The notes beneath the pieces were generated by a model. That model did not search any database. It had not been told where the DNA came from and worked only from the letters and a program-made list of their open reading frames with translations. Below, in pieces: positions 1 through 10,930 of a stretch of DNA of 64,000 nt (its first letter is position 1; every line of letters begins with the position of its first letter). Position numbers and translations under genes: made by a program. The stretch covers positions 2,666,001 through 2,730,000 of the forward strand of contig CP126207.1 of assembly GCA_030272155.1 (NCBI GenBank), given 5' to 3'. This DNA is from Tetradesmus obliquus. Its lineage: Eukaryota > Chlorophyta > Chlorophyceae > Sphaeropleales > Scenedesmaceae.

Positions 1-1
1 C

Positions 2-259
2 CCCGAGGCGGTGGACATGGGCATCCAAGAGTTGCTGAACCCCGACGGGGAGGACAAGCCGCTGGAGGCAGATGCGAATGGGGGCATGACGGGCATCCCT
101 GTGCAGGTGCAGGTGGTGGCTGGGCTGAACAGCGCTGCCTCTTGGAGCTTTGTGGTGGGCGCGGCGCCGGTGGCTGCGCTGGGGGTGTGGTTTTGGTGCC
201 GGCAGCTGAAGTGGGCTGTGAGTGGCGCGTTTGCGCTGGCGCGCTACGCCTTCAGCTGA
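2..259 (+). CDS. 3' end of a membrane-protein gene (partial)
   Basis: An open frame enters from the left edge and stops at TGA 257-259, giving about 85 residues. The part seen has an acidic stretch (PEAVDMGIQELLNPDGED), then a hydrophobic helix-like segment (GAAPVAALGVWFWC) followed by RQLKWAVSGAFALARYAFS at the C terminus. It looks like the last exon of a membrane-anchored protein; I do not recognise the family. The frame is supported because two decayed copies of the same sequence follow immediately downstream, which is how other last exons in this window behave. The start and upstream exons lie outside the window. Confidence 0.5.
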   Translation, partial: PEAVDMGIQELLNPDGEDKPLEADANGGMTGIPVQVQVVAGLNSAASWSFVVGAAPVAALGVWFWCRQLKWAVSGAFALARYAFS

Positions 260-369
260 ACAGCTGGCTGGGAGGTGCGTGAACGCCACATGCACAACTT
301 GTTGTTACAATCATCCCATATGCAGCTTGTTGTGTTGGGCAGCAGCGGTGTGGCTCTTGGGTATTGTGG

Positions 370-690
370 TGTGGCTCTGATCAATGGTGGAGCTTCTGTG
401 GACACGGCGTCGGTTGCGGCGCTGGGGGTGTGGTTCTGGTGCCGGTAGCTGAAGTGGGTTGTGGGTGGCGCGTTTGCGCTGGCGCGCTACGCCTTCGGCT
501 GATGCGGCTAGCTGGATGGTGCGGTAACGCCACATGCGCATGTTGTCGGCTTAGTAATCGCATGTGTAGCTTGTTGTTCGAGACGTCGACCGCGCACTGT
601 GTTATCGTACTTGGTGTGGCCGGGCTGAACAATGCTGCCAGCCTGGCGGCGCCTCCTGGAGCTTTGTGGTGGGCGCGGCCCTTGTCCATC
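370..690 (+). pseudogene. Decayed copies of the preceding last exon
   Basis: Bases about 410-550 repeat bases about 172-312: the GCGCTGGGGGTGTGGTT core, the 'GCGTTTGCGCTGGCGCGCTA' block and the sequence after the stop codon are nearly identical, but the CAG codon for Gln has become TAG. Bases about 612-685 repeat bases 115-170 (the GGGCTGAAC...GGAGCTTTGTGGTGGGCGCGG block) with an insertion. They are non-functional partial copies of the terminal exon. Confidence 0.6.
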
Positions 691-3240
691 CCTTTCCCAA
701 AACATGATGTAACGTTGTTATTTTGCGTGAGGTGATGCACACTTGGGAGAAGGCAATGGATGTGTTGCAAGCGCCATGCTTGTGCAGCCCGACTTTCAGC
801 TGATAACAAGTGTTCACTGAAACCACTTTGGGAGGCAGCCAAGCACGCTGCATGCTTGGAGCTGTTGAGGCAGCAGCATCGCTGACTGCCCAGCCCGCGG
901 TGCGCAGCATGGACAGCATGGACTGCAACCATCAACTGGCTAGTACGCCAGGCTGGCTGAAGGCGGGGTATGTGCTGCAGTTGCTGCAGTTTACAGCGGT
1001 GTGGCGTGGTATGGCAGGTTGTGCCTATGGGCGGCATGTAGTGTGATTGCCTCTCGCTCTCCCGCATTGCAAAAATGCAACTAAATGAATGCTCCCTTAC
1101 CGTCCGTTGAATCAACATGCGGGGGATGATGCAACCCTTCACATGGTCCGTGCCTATGTAACAGGAGAGTTTACTGCAGGAAGGACTAATGTGCCCTGGC
1201 TGCCAAGGTGCATGTTACTGCAGCAATTGACAGTACGCCACGTCAGCATTGTTCCAGGCTGCGGCGACCACTTTTGCAGCTGTAAAAGCAATCAAAGCGA
1301 CATTAATGCCCCCAAACTTCTCTTTCAGCACGCACACCGCGCCCAGGCAGTGGCAGAGGGAAAAGCCCGCGAACAGCAGCAACGTCTGAGTCGGACGCCG
1401 ACTCGCTTCAGATAGCACAGCAGGCTGTTCGTGCCAGAACATCAGCTCAAAGCATGCTTAATTTGCAGTCAATCCAAGTCGAAAAGCGCGACGAAGCCGC
1501 TGGACGACACCAGACGAGTGCATGTGTCAGCTGAATCGTGTGTCTGTAGCAGCAGACTGCAAGTGACACAGTGCAGGCTTACTCACTGCAGCTGGGCTTC
1601 ATAAAAGTGCATTTTTTAGTAGTGAAGCTGTTTGCTATAGACAAGCCACGGGTGGCAGCAGGGAAGCACTCAAAGGCCAGCAACCTGAGGGTCTGTTACT
1701 ATCACAGCAAACCATTCCACAGCAAACTGTTCATAGCAAACTGTGAGGCTCAGGTCACCCGAGCTCAGTTGCGTTTGTAACACCACCCAATTTGCGTTTT
1801 CAAGCAGGAGTACCTGCAAGTTACAAGTTACAAGTCCTACGCATCAGAAGCAGGCCAACCTGCTTGAGCCTATGCTCTTCCACGCGTAAATTAGAGAAGG
1901 ACAAGGACAGACAGAAGTACCTGCAGTTCACTGCCACCTGAACAGCGGTGTTTATATATTCAAGGGTTATAACGTGCATGCAGGTCAATCATTGCAGGTG
2001 TTTGGGCTGCTGCCCCATTCACGTTGAAGTCTCTCCGTAACTGAAGGCCTAGAGGTCACCTATCCAATACGAGTCGTAGGGGAAGGGCGGGAGTCCCGTT
2101 GCACTGTTACACGGTGTTACAGCCCTGTCCTTTGCCTTCCATTAATCTCTCCCTGCAAAAGAGAGCGTAGACACTTTCAAACTTTCACACTTGTTCCAGG
2201 TCACCTGCCATCAGTGATGGGGTATGGAAAGCTGCAGGAAACAAAGCATGGATTCCCGCTACTGCAGTGCAGCACATGCTTTCATCTTGCACTGACAACT
2301 TGAAGTAGAACGTTGATAAGCAGCTCATGCCACCAGCGTGCACCAGTGGTGAGAGCTTCTCATTGGAATGATCTCACTGAGAACCACGCCTGCGCACGAC
2401 TGCAATCAAGAATCACACGAAACCCCGGAATACATATGCAGATACGGTACCATTTGAATGCAACACGTCTAGCAATGATTCGCAAAGATGCTACTCAGCG
2501 TCTCTTAATTTTAAGGAAGGAAACAACACAAACCAAACCAAACCAACCCATGCACACATGCCATCATTGCAAAAGTCATGGTTGCCCCATTCTGTCAGAG
2601 CAACCGCCACAGTAAGCGGCTCTAGCATAACTAACACATGCATGCATAGACGAAAGCAAGATTGTGCCACAGTCTTAGCAATGCGTCAGCTCAAGTGTGG
2701 TATGTGCATCCACCTCCATCTCGAGCAAACAAAAGGCTCATAAGGGGACAGCACTGTTGGTGTGGATCCAGAGCACACGGCATGGCCTGGTGGGGGGGGG
2801 GGTAACAACAGTAGTGCACTGTTTGACTCACACGGCACCGTGCTGCACACGTGTTGGGCCATCACATCAGTCCTTGATCAAGATCAACATCGTGATGTTG
2901 AGCCACCTGCAGACCCTCCCTGTCAGTCAAAAAAGCATGACCTTGTGATTGACCTGCAGGGAACCCTGCCAAAAGCCAACGAAAGATCCCACAATGTGAA
3001 ATTCGCAACAATACGAGCTGCCACCTCACACATGCATGTGCTCAAACCTCATACCAAGCAACCCACCCAGAAAGTGTAACTCATGTAGACAGTCCACCGA
3101 CAGTTGCCGTGCCTGACCATAAGCCACACACACTTGATTATGCTCCAGGAGCATACACACTATAGTATGCATTCCGCGAAAGTTTCAAGTTCAACCTCCA
3201 CAAACCACCAAATCCAAAGCCTGCGCATGCTGCCCTCATG
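690..3240. other. Region without a recognisable gene
   Basis: The open frames here have no conserved motif and no consistent splice phase. The sequence is mixed in composition without a long tandem repeat. I see no RNA gene. It may hold untranslated or intergenic DNA between the gene at the left edge and the minus-strand gene starting its 3' end at 4.7 kb. Confidence 0.4.
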
Positions 3241-3248
3241 ACTTGCGC

Positions 3249-3860
3249 TGCAATGATGCGCAAGCGTCAACAGCATGCCCCCTTTAAGGTAGGGTTTTCC
3301 CAAACAGTGTGGCGCGCCTACTCATGATGCATGACATGCAGCCAACACACCATGCATCATACCAGTGACTAGTCACCAAGACAGGGCCACAGGCCCACCC
3401 ACCAGCCAAGCAATGATGCGCAAGCGTCAACAACATGCCTTCTGACAAAAATAGACGCACCAACTCATGATGCGTGATGTTGCACCTAACACGTAATGCA
3501 CATGACCCAACACATCATGCGTGATGATGCAGCTAGAATTCAGCCCGTGTGGCGCACCTCCAAGCAAAGCACAAGCGTCAAAAGCAAGCTCCCGTGCAGT
3601 GTAGCGCAGCTCCTCATGATGCGTGGCGATGCACCCAACACATAATGCATCATGCTGCAGCTCAACTTCAGCCGGTGTGGCGCACCTCCACACAATGCAG
3701 TGCGATGGAACGCCTCATGAAGCCGTACGGCGCATCTGCTCATCAAGCTGTTTGATGTACCTCCCATCATGTTGCAGCTCAGGTTCAGTGCGTGGTGCAT
3801 CTTGTCTGCTCATCAGGCGGTTTGGCACACCTCCACCTAATGCAGTAGTATGAACTTCCA
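3249..3860. repeat. Degenerate tandem repeat, period about 140-165 bp
   Basis: The block 'CAATGATGCGCAAGCGTCAACA' recurs at about 3251 and 3412 and in altered form near 3556. Each time it is followed by CATGCC or a variant, then CTCATGATGCRTGA, then ACACATMATGCATCATGC, then GCAGCTC...TTCAG. At least four diverged units are visible. No coding function is apparent. Confidence 0.6.
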
Positions 3861-4021
3861 CACATTGTGTGAATCTGATAGCTCACCACAGTCATGGCAT
3901 GCAAGCAGCACGCCATCATCCATCTTACATGCATTCTGCATGAACAATCATGCAACAACGGCTGCATTGGAAAGTGGGCGATCTGCGAAGGCCATCAACA
4001 CAGGCGTTTTGCGTGCATTAT

Positions 4022-4470
4022 GCAGGCGTTAGTTCAATCCTGCAGCACTGCAGTACCCTACAGTACCTGGAGAGCCATGTGCCGCAGCACGCACACAGTG
4101 CAGGTGTAACTTTGAGTGCAGCACTGCAGTACCCTACAACAGTACCTGCATAGTCATGCACGCACACGGTGCAGGTACAGTTTTGAGTGCAGTCCTGCGG
4201 CACTGCAGTACCCTACAGTACCTGCATAGTCATGCACGCACACGGTGCAGGTACAGTTTTGAGTGCAGTCCTGCAGCATTTGCAGTACCCTACAGTACCT
4301 GCATAGTACTATGACTAGTCATGCACGCACACGGTGCAGGTACAGTTTTGAGTGCAGTCCTGCAGCATTTGCAGTACCCTACAGTACCTGCATAGTACTA
4401 TGACTAGTCATGCACGCACACAGTGCAGGTGTAGTGTTGAGTGCAGTCCTACAGCACTGCACTACTCCCA
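4022..4470. repeat. Minisatellite, 71-89 bp unit, about five copies
   Basis: Units start with GTGCAGTCCTGCAGCA, contain GCAGTACCCTACAGTACCTG and CATGCACGCACACGGTGCAG, and end with TTTTGA. Boundaries fall at 4116-4186, 4187-4262, 4263-4351 and 4352-4440, with partial units on both sides. The two 89-bp units differ from the 71-76-bp units by an insertion of TACTATGACTAG. The 89-bp units are almost identical, so expansion is recent. Confidence 0.9.
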
Positions 4471-4723
4471 AACGCTATGCAGCAGCATGCTCACATTGCA
4501 GCTGTATGTTGCTGCCCTGTTCAGCCCCCACTACCCCAATCTACGCCACAGTGCCACACAACAATCCAAATCAGAGCCACGTACCAATGCACCATGTGAT
4601 ATGTTGTGCAGCCTGCCTGAGAAGACACCACAATGCCACATGCATGTGCACCAGTCCTGAACAGGTTGCAACATCATGTCATAACAAGTTACTACCATGT
4701 TACTTTTTGTCGTCATCATCATC

Positions 4724-4828
4724 TCACACAGCATCAGCCACCAGTGGGACCATTTCCCGCAGCAGCAGCCACAGGCCGACGTACAGCAGCAGTGTGTACA
4801 CCACCAGGCAAGGCCCGTGGAACACCCT

Positions 4829-4905
<77 letters not shown>

Positions 4906-5096
4906 CGTCAGACTAAATCACAATGTATGATTGCAGTGAACGCGCCCCTTTTCAGGATGTGCAGGCCTCTTTGCAGCAGGCACCAGCAAAGCAGATGTGA
5001 ACAGCTCCTAATCAACACAGCGGCAGTTGACAAAGTTGCTTTCAGGAGCCTTCAAACGCTTTGGAAGCAGCCGATCAGGTGCAGCACCAGCAGCAG

Positions 5097-5135
<39 letters not shown>

Positions 5136-5727
5136 CAACAGCAGTAGCAACAGCAGCAGCAGCCCCGCCACATTTGCATTTTGCCGGCTGCCATCTGTGC
5201 ATGACAAACAGTGCACGGCATGGAACAGTAGCTACCAGACATCTCATGCGGTTGGGTCGAGTCCCGGATTCTGTGCAATCTCCAGGCCTGCTCACCATTC
5301 GAGTGGGTGATCCATCAATTGATCTGGCTGCAGCTCCAACAGCAGGTCACCACAGCGCAGCTGCACCACGCCAGCTGCAGCCGCAGCAGCAGGTTGTGCA
5401 CTTGGCTGCGCTGCTGCTGGTGCTGCTGCTGCTGTGTCACCGGCTGCTGCATTGCTTGCTCCACCTGATGCTGTTGCTGCTGACGTGCTGCAGCCTGCCT
5501 TGCTGCAGCAGCTGCTACTGCCGGCAGCATTGTCTGCAGACTGCTGCTGCTGCCGCTGTTGCTGTAGCTGCTGCCGCTTTTCCAGCAGGAACAGCCTCCT
5601 AGCAGCAAAGTCGCTCCAGCAAGCCATTATGCAAGGTAGCAGCACACCAACTGTTATCTGCAAAAACCACACCGTCTGCAAGCACATGCTCTCAGCTGTG
5701 ACTCCAGACGACTGCCCAGCTCCCGCA

Positions 5728-5763
<36 letters not shown>

Positions 5764-6417
5764 ATGCTGCTGCTGCTGCTGCTGCTGCTGCTCTGGTGGG
5801 CGAATGCAGGCAGGTTCACTGCTGCTGCACTGCTGCCATAGCTGTTGCAGCCATAACTGCTGCTACTGCTGCTGCCGCTGCAAGCTGCATCCTTGAGACT
5901 TGACATGTCAATAGGCAGCAGCAGCATCTGCGAGTGATGAGGCAGCAGCCAAGCCAGCAGCAGCAGCGGAATAGTGAGACCTTCATAGCTGCTGCTACAG
6001 CTCATTGCTTAAATGTGCACGCACTGAAAACCCAACGAGTGCGGTGCCTTGTGTGCTGCGCTGTCCAGCAGCCGCCTTGAACCCCAGACACAACAGCAAT
6101 ACAGAAAACACCTGGGCGATTGCTATTGAAAGCAGCCTGCAAGGGCTGCGTCAACCCTAAAGGTGTGCAATGTGATGTGCTGCACGGACCAGTAGCCGCC
6201 ACAGGCGCTGCATGTGCGCCATGCGAGAAGATTCAAGCAAGCAGTGCTCCGACACAACCCCAACCTTAAGCCCTCACCTGTGCGGTGTGGTGTGCTGTTT
6301 TGTCCAGCAGCCGCCACAGGCGCTGCATGTTTGCCACGTGGGAGGGGTGCAGCAGCACCAGGGGGCACACGTGGCGGGGTGTGTACAACCACATGTACAT
6401 GCCAGCACACACCGCCT

Positions 6418-6468
<51 letters not shown>

Positions 6469-8537
6469 GCAACAACAACAGCAGCAATAGCAGCAACAAC
6501 AGCAATGAGATGATGTGTTAAGACATGTTTAAGCCGTGCAGCATTGGACTTTTGCTGGAGGTAGGTTACTGTCAGGTCCAATATCAAACCTGGGGTCACA
6601 CCTGGCGGGTGCGTACAACCACAAGTACAGGCCGCACACACCGCCTGGCATTGGCATTGGCAGCAGCAGCACCAACAGTGGAGCAACAACCATGTAGGTA
6701 TATGTATGTTGAACTAGTAACACTGTCTGGTCACAGAGCTAAGTGGGTGCAATAACCGTGGGTAACGCCACCTAGTGACACACTCTAGTGACACACCCCT
6801 AGTGACACCAACCAGTGACACCGCATGGTGACACATCCTGGTGATGCACCGTAGTCACGCACTGTAGTGACACCGCCCAGTGAAATTACCCAGTGTCACC
6901 ACTCAGTGACACAACCTGGTGACACCTACTAGTGACACCACTGGTGACGCCAACGAGTGACGTTACCAAGCTCGGCATGCACAGCCTCTACTACAACCGC
7001 TGTGACTCTGACTGAAAACTCTTGTCGGTGGTTGTGATGTGTATGCGCACTTGTACTGCCAGGTTGAGACCAACTAGGCCGACGATTGTGAACACGTGCA
7101 GCCAGATCAGCGCCACTACGCCCGACACAAACGTCACCAGCTTGATGAAGCAGGACAGCGAGTCGTTGTAGGGGCCGCTCCACACCACAAGGCCCAGGAT
7201 GATGGAGGCGCGCCAACTCAATGGCCAACCCGCTAGGTCCACTAGTGACACTACCTAGTGACACCACCCAGTGACACAGCCTGGTGACACATCCTGGTGA
7301 CGCCCCGTATTGACGCATCGTAGTGACAACACCCAGTGAAATTACCTAGTGACGAGTTTGGCAGCGTCACCCGCTTCTGTAACAAGGTGGTGTCACTAGT
7401 TGGCGTCCTAGGTAATGTCACTAAGTGGTGTCACTTGTAAGTGAAGCGAGTGACGCTACCAAACTCGGCATGCAAAACCTCAAGTTGAGGCCCTTAACTA
7501 CAATCACTACGATTTGAACACAAATTGTTGTTGGGTGGTGGTGACGTGTCAACCCTGAAAATGCGCACTTGTACTGCCAGGTTCAGCCCTACAGGGCTGA
7601 CCACTCTGAACACGTGCAGCCAGATCAGCGCCACTACGCCCGACATAAACGTCACCAACTTGATGAAGCAGGACAGCGAGTCATTGTAGGGGCCGCTTCA
7701 CACCGCAAGGCCCAGGATGCTGGAGGCGTGCCAGCTCAGCGCTGCCACGCCATGCATCCCCTAGCCACATTTACATGGTGATGCGGCTCAGTGACACCAC
7801 CTAGTGACGCTACCCGGTGATGCCACCTAGTGACACCACCTAGTGACATTACCTGGTGACACCTACTAGTGGCACACCTGGTTACACCAGCAAGTGACGC
7901 TACCAAGCTCGGCATGCACAACCTCTATCACAGCCACTATGATTGGGAGTGAAAACTGACAGCTTTTTTGATGAAACTGCGCACCTGCACCACCAGGTTG
8001 AGCCCCACGGGGCTGACCACGGTGAACACATGCAGCCAGTTCAGCGCCACCACCCCCGACACAAACGTCACAAGCTTGATGAAGCAGGGCAACGAGTCAT
8101 TGTAGGGGCCGGCCCACACCGCAAGGCCCAGGATGCTGGAGGCGTGCCAGCTCACCCGCCAGCAGCACATCAGCACGTCCCTGCAGCAGCAGCAGCAGCA
8201 GCAGTAGCAGCAACAGCAGCGGCGGCGGCGGCGGCACAGGCATCGTTGTGGGTGTCTGCCGTTGAACATGTGTTTGTGCGTGTGTGTGCGAGCGATGTGC
8301 TGCTGCTCATCATGTTGGTGTTTGTGACGGCATGTTGACACACTACATAACAAACACAAGTGATGTTGCTGCTGCAGCCTGTTACTCACCTACATGCCCC
8401 CTAGCTTGCAGGCTTGAGCCAGCGCAGCACTGCTGTCTGCTGTTGCTTTTGCTACTGCTGTTGCTGCTGCTGTTCACTACTCACCTCCATGCCCCATGGC
8501 TCGCAGGCTTCAGCCAACGCAGCACTGCTGTCCGCCA

Positions 8538-8601
<64 letters not shown>

Positions 8602-8760
8602 ACCGTTTCCCGCTCACCTCCACGCCCCGTAGCGTGCAGGCTTCAGCCAGCATAGCACTGTTGTCCGCTGCTGCTGGTGCTTCTGCTGCTGCTGCACTGT
8701 TTCCCGCTCACCTCCATGCCCCGTAGTGTGCAGGCTTCAGCCAGCGCAGCGCTGCTGTCC

Positions 8761-8792
<32 letters not shown>

Positions 8793-8843
8793 ACCGTTTC
8801 CCGCTCACCTCCATGCCCCGTAGCGTGCAGGCTTCAGCCAGCG

Positions 8844-8879
<36 letters not shown>

Positions 8880-8962
8880 ACCATTTCCCGCTCACCTCCA
8901 TGCCCCGTAGCGTGCAGGCTTCAGCCAGCGCAGCGCTGCTGTCCGCTATTGCTGCTGCTGCA

Positions 8963-9027
<65 letters not shown>

Positions 9028-9213
9028 ACCGTTTCCCGCTCACCTCCACGCCCCGTAACGTGCAGGCTTCAGCCAGCGCAGCGCTGCTGTGTGAGCCAGC
9101 AGCGTAGCGCAGTACAGCAGTGCGGCCCCCACTCCTTTGCGTGCTGACAACATGATGAGGTTGAAAATTGCGTTCAAGCAGAAGGCGTACTTCAGCACCT
9201 GCTGGTCGTGCCT

Positions 9214-9264
<51 letters not shown>

Positions 9265-9480
9265 TGATGATGTTGAAGACCGCGATCATGCAGAGGCGTA
9301 CTTCAGCAACTGCTGGTCATGCCTGCAGCAACAGCCGCCGCAGCAGCAGCAACAGCAGCAGCAGACAAAAGGCAGGCAGCCACAGCACTTCTACTATCAT
9401 CAGCATGCTGACCATCCTTGAGGGCGATGACTGCTTCTGGATCGGCTGATGGCTGTCCCTGCACGCTGCCTGTTGCTGCT
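4724..9480 (-). CDS. Polytopic membrane protein, multi-exon (5' part unresolved)
   Basis: Family not recognised. Phase-compatible minus-strand exons are 9211-9044 (HDQQVLKYAFCLNAIF..., ends ARYGAW/R), 8180-7985 (DVLMCCWRVSWHASSILGLA, then GPYNDSLPCFIKLVTFVSGV and NLVVQ), 6415-6278 (AVCAGMYMWLYTPRHVCPLV...MQRLWRLLDKT), about 5970-5296 (YEGLTIPLLLLAWLLP, a Ser-rich stretch, then TVWFLQITVGVLLPCIMACW followed by FAARRLFLLEKRQQ and a Gln/Ala-rich tail) and 4826-4724 (VFHGPCLVVYTLLLYVGLWL...VADAV, stop TGA). Junctions 9044/8180, 7985/6415 and 5296/4826 agree in phase; 6278 to 5970 does not resolve cleanly, so an exon may be missing. About six to eight hydrophobic segments suggest an integral membrane protein with low-complexity loops. 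Upstream of 9211 a possible further exon lies near 9395-9475. Most exons exist in two or more copies. Confidence 0.55.
4828..4903. repeat. (CAG)n, about 25 units, at an acceptor
   Basis: Uninterrupted trinucleotide run. Read on the minus (sense) strand it is (CTG)n ending in CTGCAG directly before the last exon of the membrane-protein gene at 4826, so it forms the 3' splice-site region. Confidence 0.9.
5080..5165. repeat. Interrupted CAG/CAA repeat
   Basis: CAG runs interrupted by ACCAGCAG and CAACAG. It lies in the intron between the last two exons of the minus-strand membrane-protein gene, where the sense strand reads CTG/TTG. Confidence 0.7.
6015..6250 (-). pseudogene. Decayed copies of the RLLDK exon end
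   Basis: The CGCCTGTGGCGGCTGCTGGA block of the exon at 6415-6278 recurs near 6187-6212 as 'cgcctgtggcggctactggt' and near 6058-6085 as 'aaggcggctgctggacagcg' (minus strand). Both lack the following exon-end and donor in an open frame. Confidence 0.5.
6580..6670 (-). pseudogene. Decayed copy of the GMYMWLYTP exon
   Basis: Minus strand reads GVCGLYLWLYAPARC against GMYMWLYTPRHVC in the exon at 6415-6278. The copy is shifted by one frame relative to its CAG/GCGGTGTG start, so it could not be spliced productively. Confidence 0.55.
6765..6965. repeat. AGTGACACC short tandem repeat, block 1
   Basis: Variants of CTAGTGACACCA/CCCAGTGACACA repeat roughly every 11-20 bases. The same family returns at 7233-7450 and 7783-7905, flanking three copies of one membrane-protein exon. 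The repeat therefore travels with the duplicated exon as intron sequence. Confidence 0.75.
6991..7225 (-). pseudogene. Copy 3 of the WHASSILGL membrane exon
   Basis: Minus-strand translation reads WRASIILGLVVWSGPYNDSL, then CFIKLVTFVSGVVALIWLHV, close to the exon at 8180-7985. It is open and has a GTGCGC donor position, but its 5' part (GGCCATTGAG...) has lost the CTG-CAG acceptor seen in the 8.18-kb copy. It could be an alternative exon, but decay is more likely. Confidence 0.6.
7233..7450. repeat. AGTGACACC short tandem repeat, block 2
   Basis: Same family as at 6765-6965: AGTGACACCACCCAGTGACA and variants, partly inverted towards the right end (GGTGTCACTAGTTGGCGTCC). Confidence 0.7.
7545..7745 (-). 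pseudogene. Copy 2 of the WHASSILGL exon, nonsense codon
   Basis: Reads SWHASSILGLAV, stop, SGPYNDSLSCFIKLVTF on the minus strand. The TGG of 'VWAGPYND' has become TGA. The remaining sequence is almost identical to the exon at 8180-7985, so loss of function is recent. Confidence 0.75.
7783..7905. repeat. AGTGACACC short tandem repeat, block 3
   Basis: Same 11-20-base family as the two blocks upstream; it directly follows copy 2 and precedes the functional exon copy. Confidence 0.7.
8420..9060 (-). repeat. Ladder of exon-end/donor units separated by CTG runs
   Basis: About six units on the minus strand consist of GCGCTGCGCTGGCTGAAGCC, TGCACGCTACGGGGC, GTGGAG/GTGAGCGGG and a CAG run. They are copies of the 3' end of exon 9211-9044 with its splice donor (start positions of the CGCTCACCTCC mark about 8475, 8606, 8706, 8803, 8890 and 9038). 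CTG runs between units vary from about 4 to 27 repeats. Unlike most other tracts, these CAG (sense) runs follow a donor. Confidence 0.8.
9278..9345 (-). pseudogene. Frameshifted copy of the HDQQVLKYA exon start
   Basis: Minus strand CAG/GCATGACCAGCAGTTGCTGAAGT repeats the start of exon 9211-9044, but one base is missing after the codon for Ala, so HDQQLLKYA runs into a stop. Beyond the shift the frame reads CMIAVFNIITL, matching the original LNAIFNLIML. Confidence 0.7.
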
Positions 9481-9499
9481 GCTGCTGCTGCTGCTGCTG

Positions 9500-10560
9500 T
9501 TCAGACAGCCCATGCCGCTAAAACAGGGCAAGCACACTGACATTATACCACACTGAGTATGCGCGTTCCAGCAGTGCCTGACACTGCCAGGGCAGCCCTG
9601 CACGGCTTTCTGCAGCCTTCAGTGGCACTTCTTATCAAGTTTTTTTTGATACAAACCAACACCCTCAACAGGAGGCCGCGCGAGAGCGCAGGTGGCCCAC
9701 GCTGCTGTGCTGCCCCACGTGCTGCTGCCTGCCTGCTCCTGCTGCCCGCCTAGCTGCTGTCGCTCGTACGCAGCGGGGGCGCTTAACCAATGCAAAGAAA
9801 CTTCAATATATCCTATAAATGTGCTACATACGTAAAAGCTACGTATTGGCAAGCAGCGGGGTTGCGAACCTGCGGAGGGCGCTGCACTTGCTGCTCTGGT
9901 AGCTATGCTCCAGCTGAGCGTCCCTAAACCCCATGATTATCAGAGGTCTTGCTACTATTCAAGGTTCAAGCCTCGATCATGGCGTCAATCCCATGGAGTC
10001 TGCCTCCGTAGGGGCGTCACCGCGAAGGCCTCCTGGGGATCAAAGTTCGAATGTAATAGCAGAAATACTTGATATGAGATCTGAAAGATGCATGGAAGCT
10101 GGTTCGACACCGCAGGGACGAGGGACTTGCGGGCAACGCGCGCGTCAACATAACAAGCTGCGGGGTTATGGACGTAATGGGCGATCCCGGTGAGCAGGCA
10201 AACATGAAAAAAAATTATTGATTTATAGTTGTATTTATGTTGAATACTGCTGGCGACAGCTGATTACTGGAGCAGTACGCCCATGAGGTAACACCCACCT
10301 GGCTCAGCAGATCTTATTATTCCCGATCACACCCCTCGGCGGCTGCCTCACCGATCTTGAAAAATAATCAGATCAAATAGACACGCTACACACTATCTTT
10401 CAAAACGATCACTAGGGCCTAGCGCCGGCTGCACGTTGGTGTAACCTTCCCAGGGCAATGACGCAGCCTCTACACACCCTTCAGGGCCTGATGCCCAGAC
10501 TCAGCCAGTAACGAAAGCCGCACTTCAAAAGTTGCTACGACCAACCTAATCAGATGCGAA
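9500..10560. other. Intergenic region, AT-richer, no gene seen
   Basis: This stretch separates two minus-strand genes and should hold the 5' region of the 4.7-9.5-kb gene and the 3' flank of the next. It lacks CTG runs. It contains box-B-like motifs (GGTTCGCAACC on minus at about 9860-9870; GGTTCGACACC on plus at about 10102) and an A run at about 10206, but no foldable tRNA. Confidence 0.4.
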
Positions 10561-10694
10561 CTACACTAGCCTACCACCAGGCGCTGCTGCTGCTGCTGCT
10601 GCAAACAGCGCATCCACATCCGCCAGGCTCAGCAGTGCCAGGTGGGACTCCCAGTCACCAGAGCCATAGCTGATCAGCACGTGAGGCGCTAAAC

Positions 10695-10729
<35 letters not shown>

Positions 10730-10739
10730 GACGCTAAAC

Positions 10740-10771
<32 letters not shown>

Positions 10772-10886
10772 GTCGCTAAACCCTGCTGCTGCTGCCGGCT
10801 TGGCAGCGTGGCCAGTTCCAGGCCTGACACGAAGGCCACGCGCTTGTAGTGCACGCTGTAGCGCACGGGCAGCTCCGCAGATAACT

Positions 10887-10930
<44 letters not shown>

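Noticed and set aside
381-1142. 253-aa minus-strand open frame at the left edge
   Set aside because: It overlaps the duplicated terminal exon of the plus-strand gene and has no domain or splice logic; a shadow frame.
3249-4470. CRISPR-like array from the regularly repeated units
   Set aside because: Whole units repeat without unique spacers and the genome is eukaryotic; these are minisatellites.
9850-9930. Possible tRNA or tRNA-derived SINE on the minus strand (ACGCTCAGCTGG box A and GGTTCGCAACC box B)
   Set aside because: The spacing is 52 bases, acceptor and T stems do not pair, and no anticodon arm forms; likely chance or a very decayed remnant.
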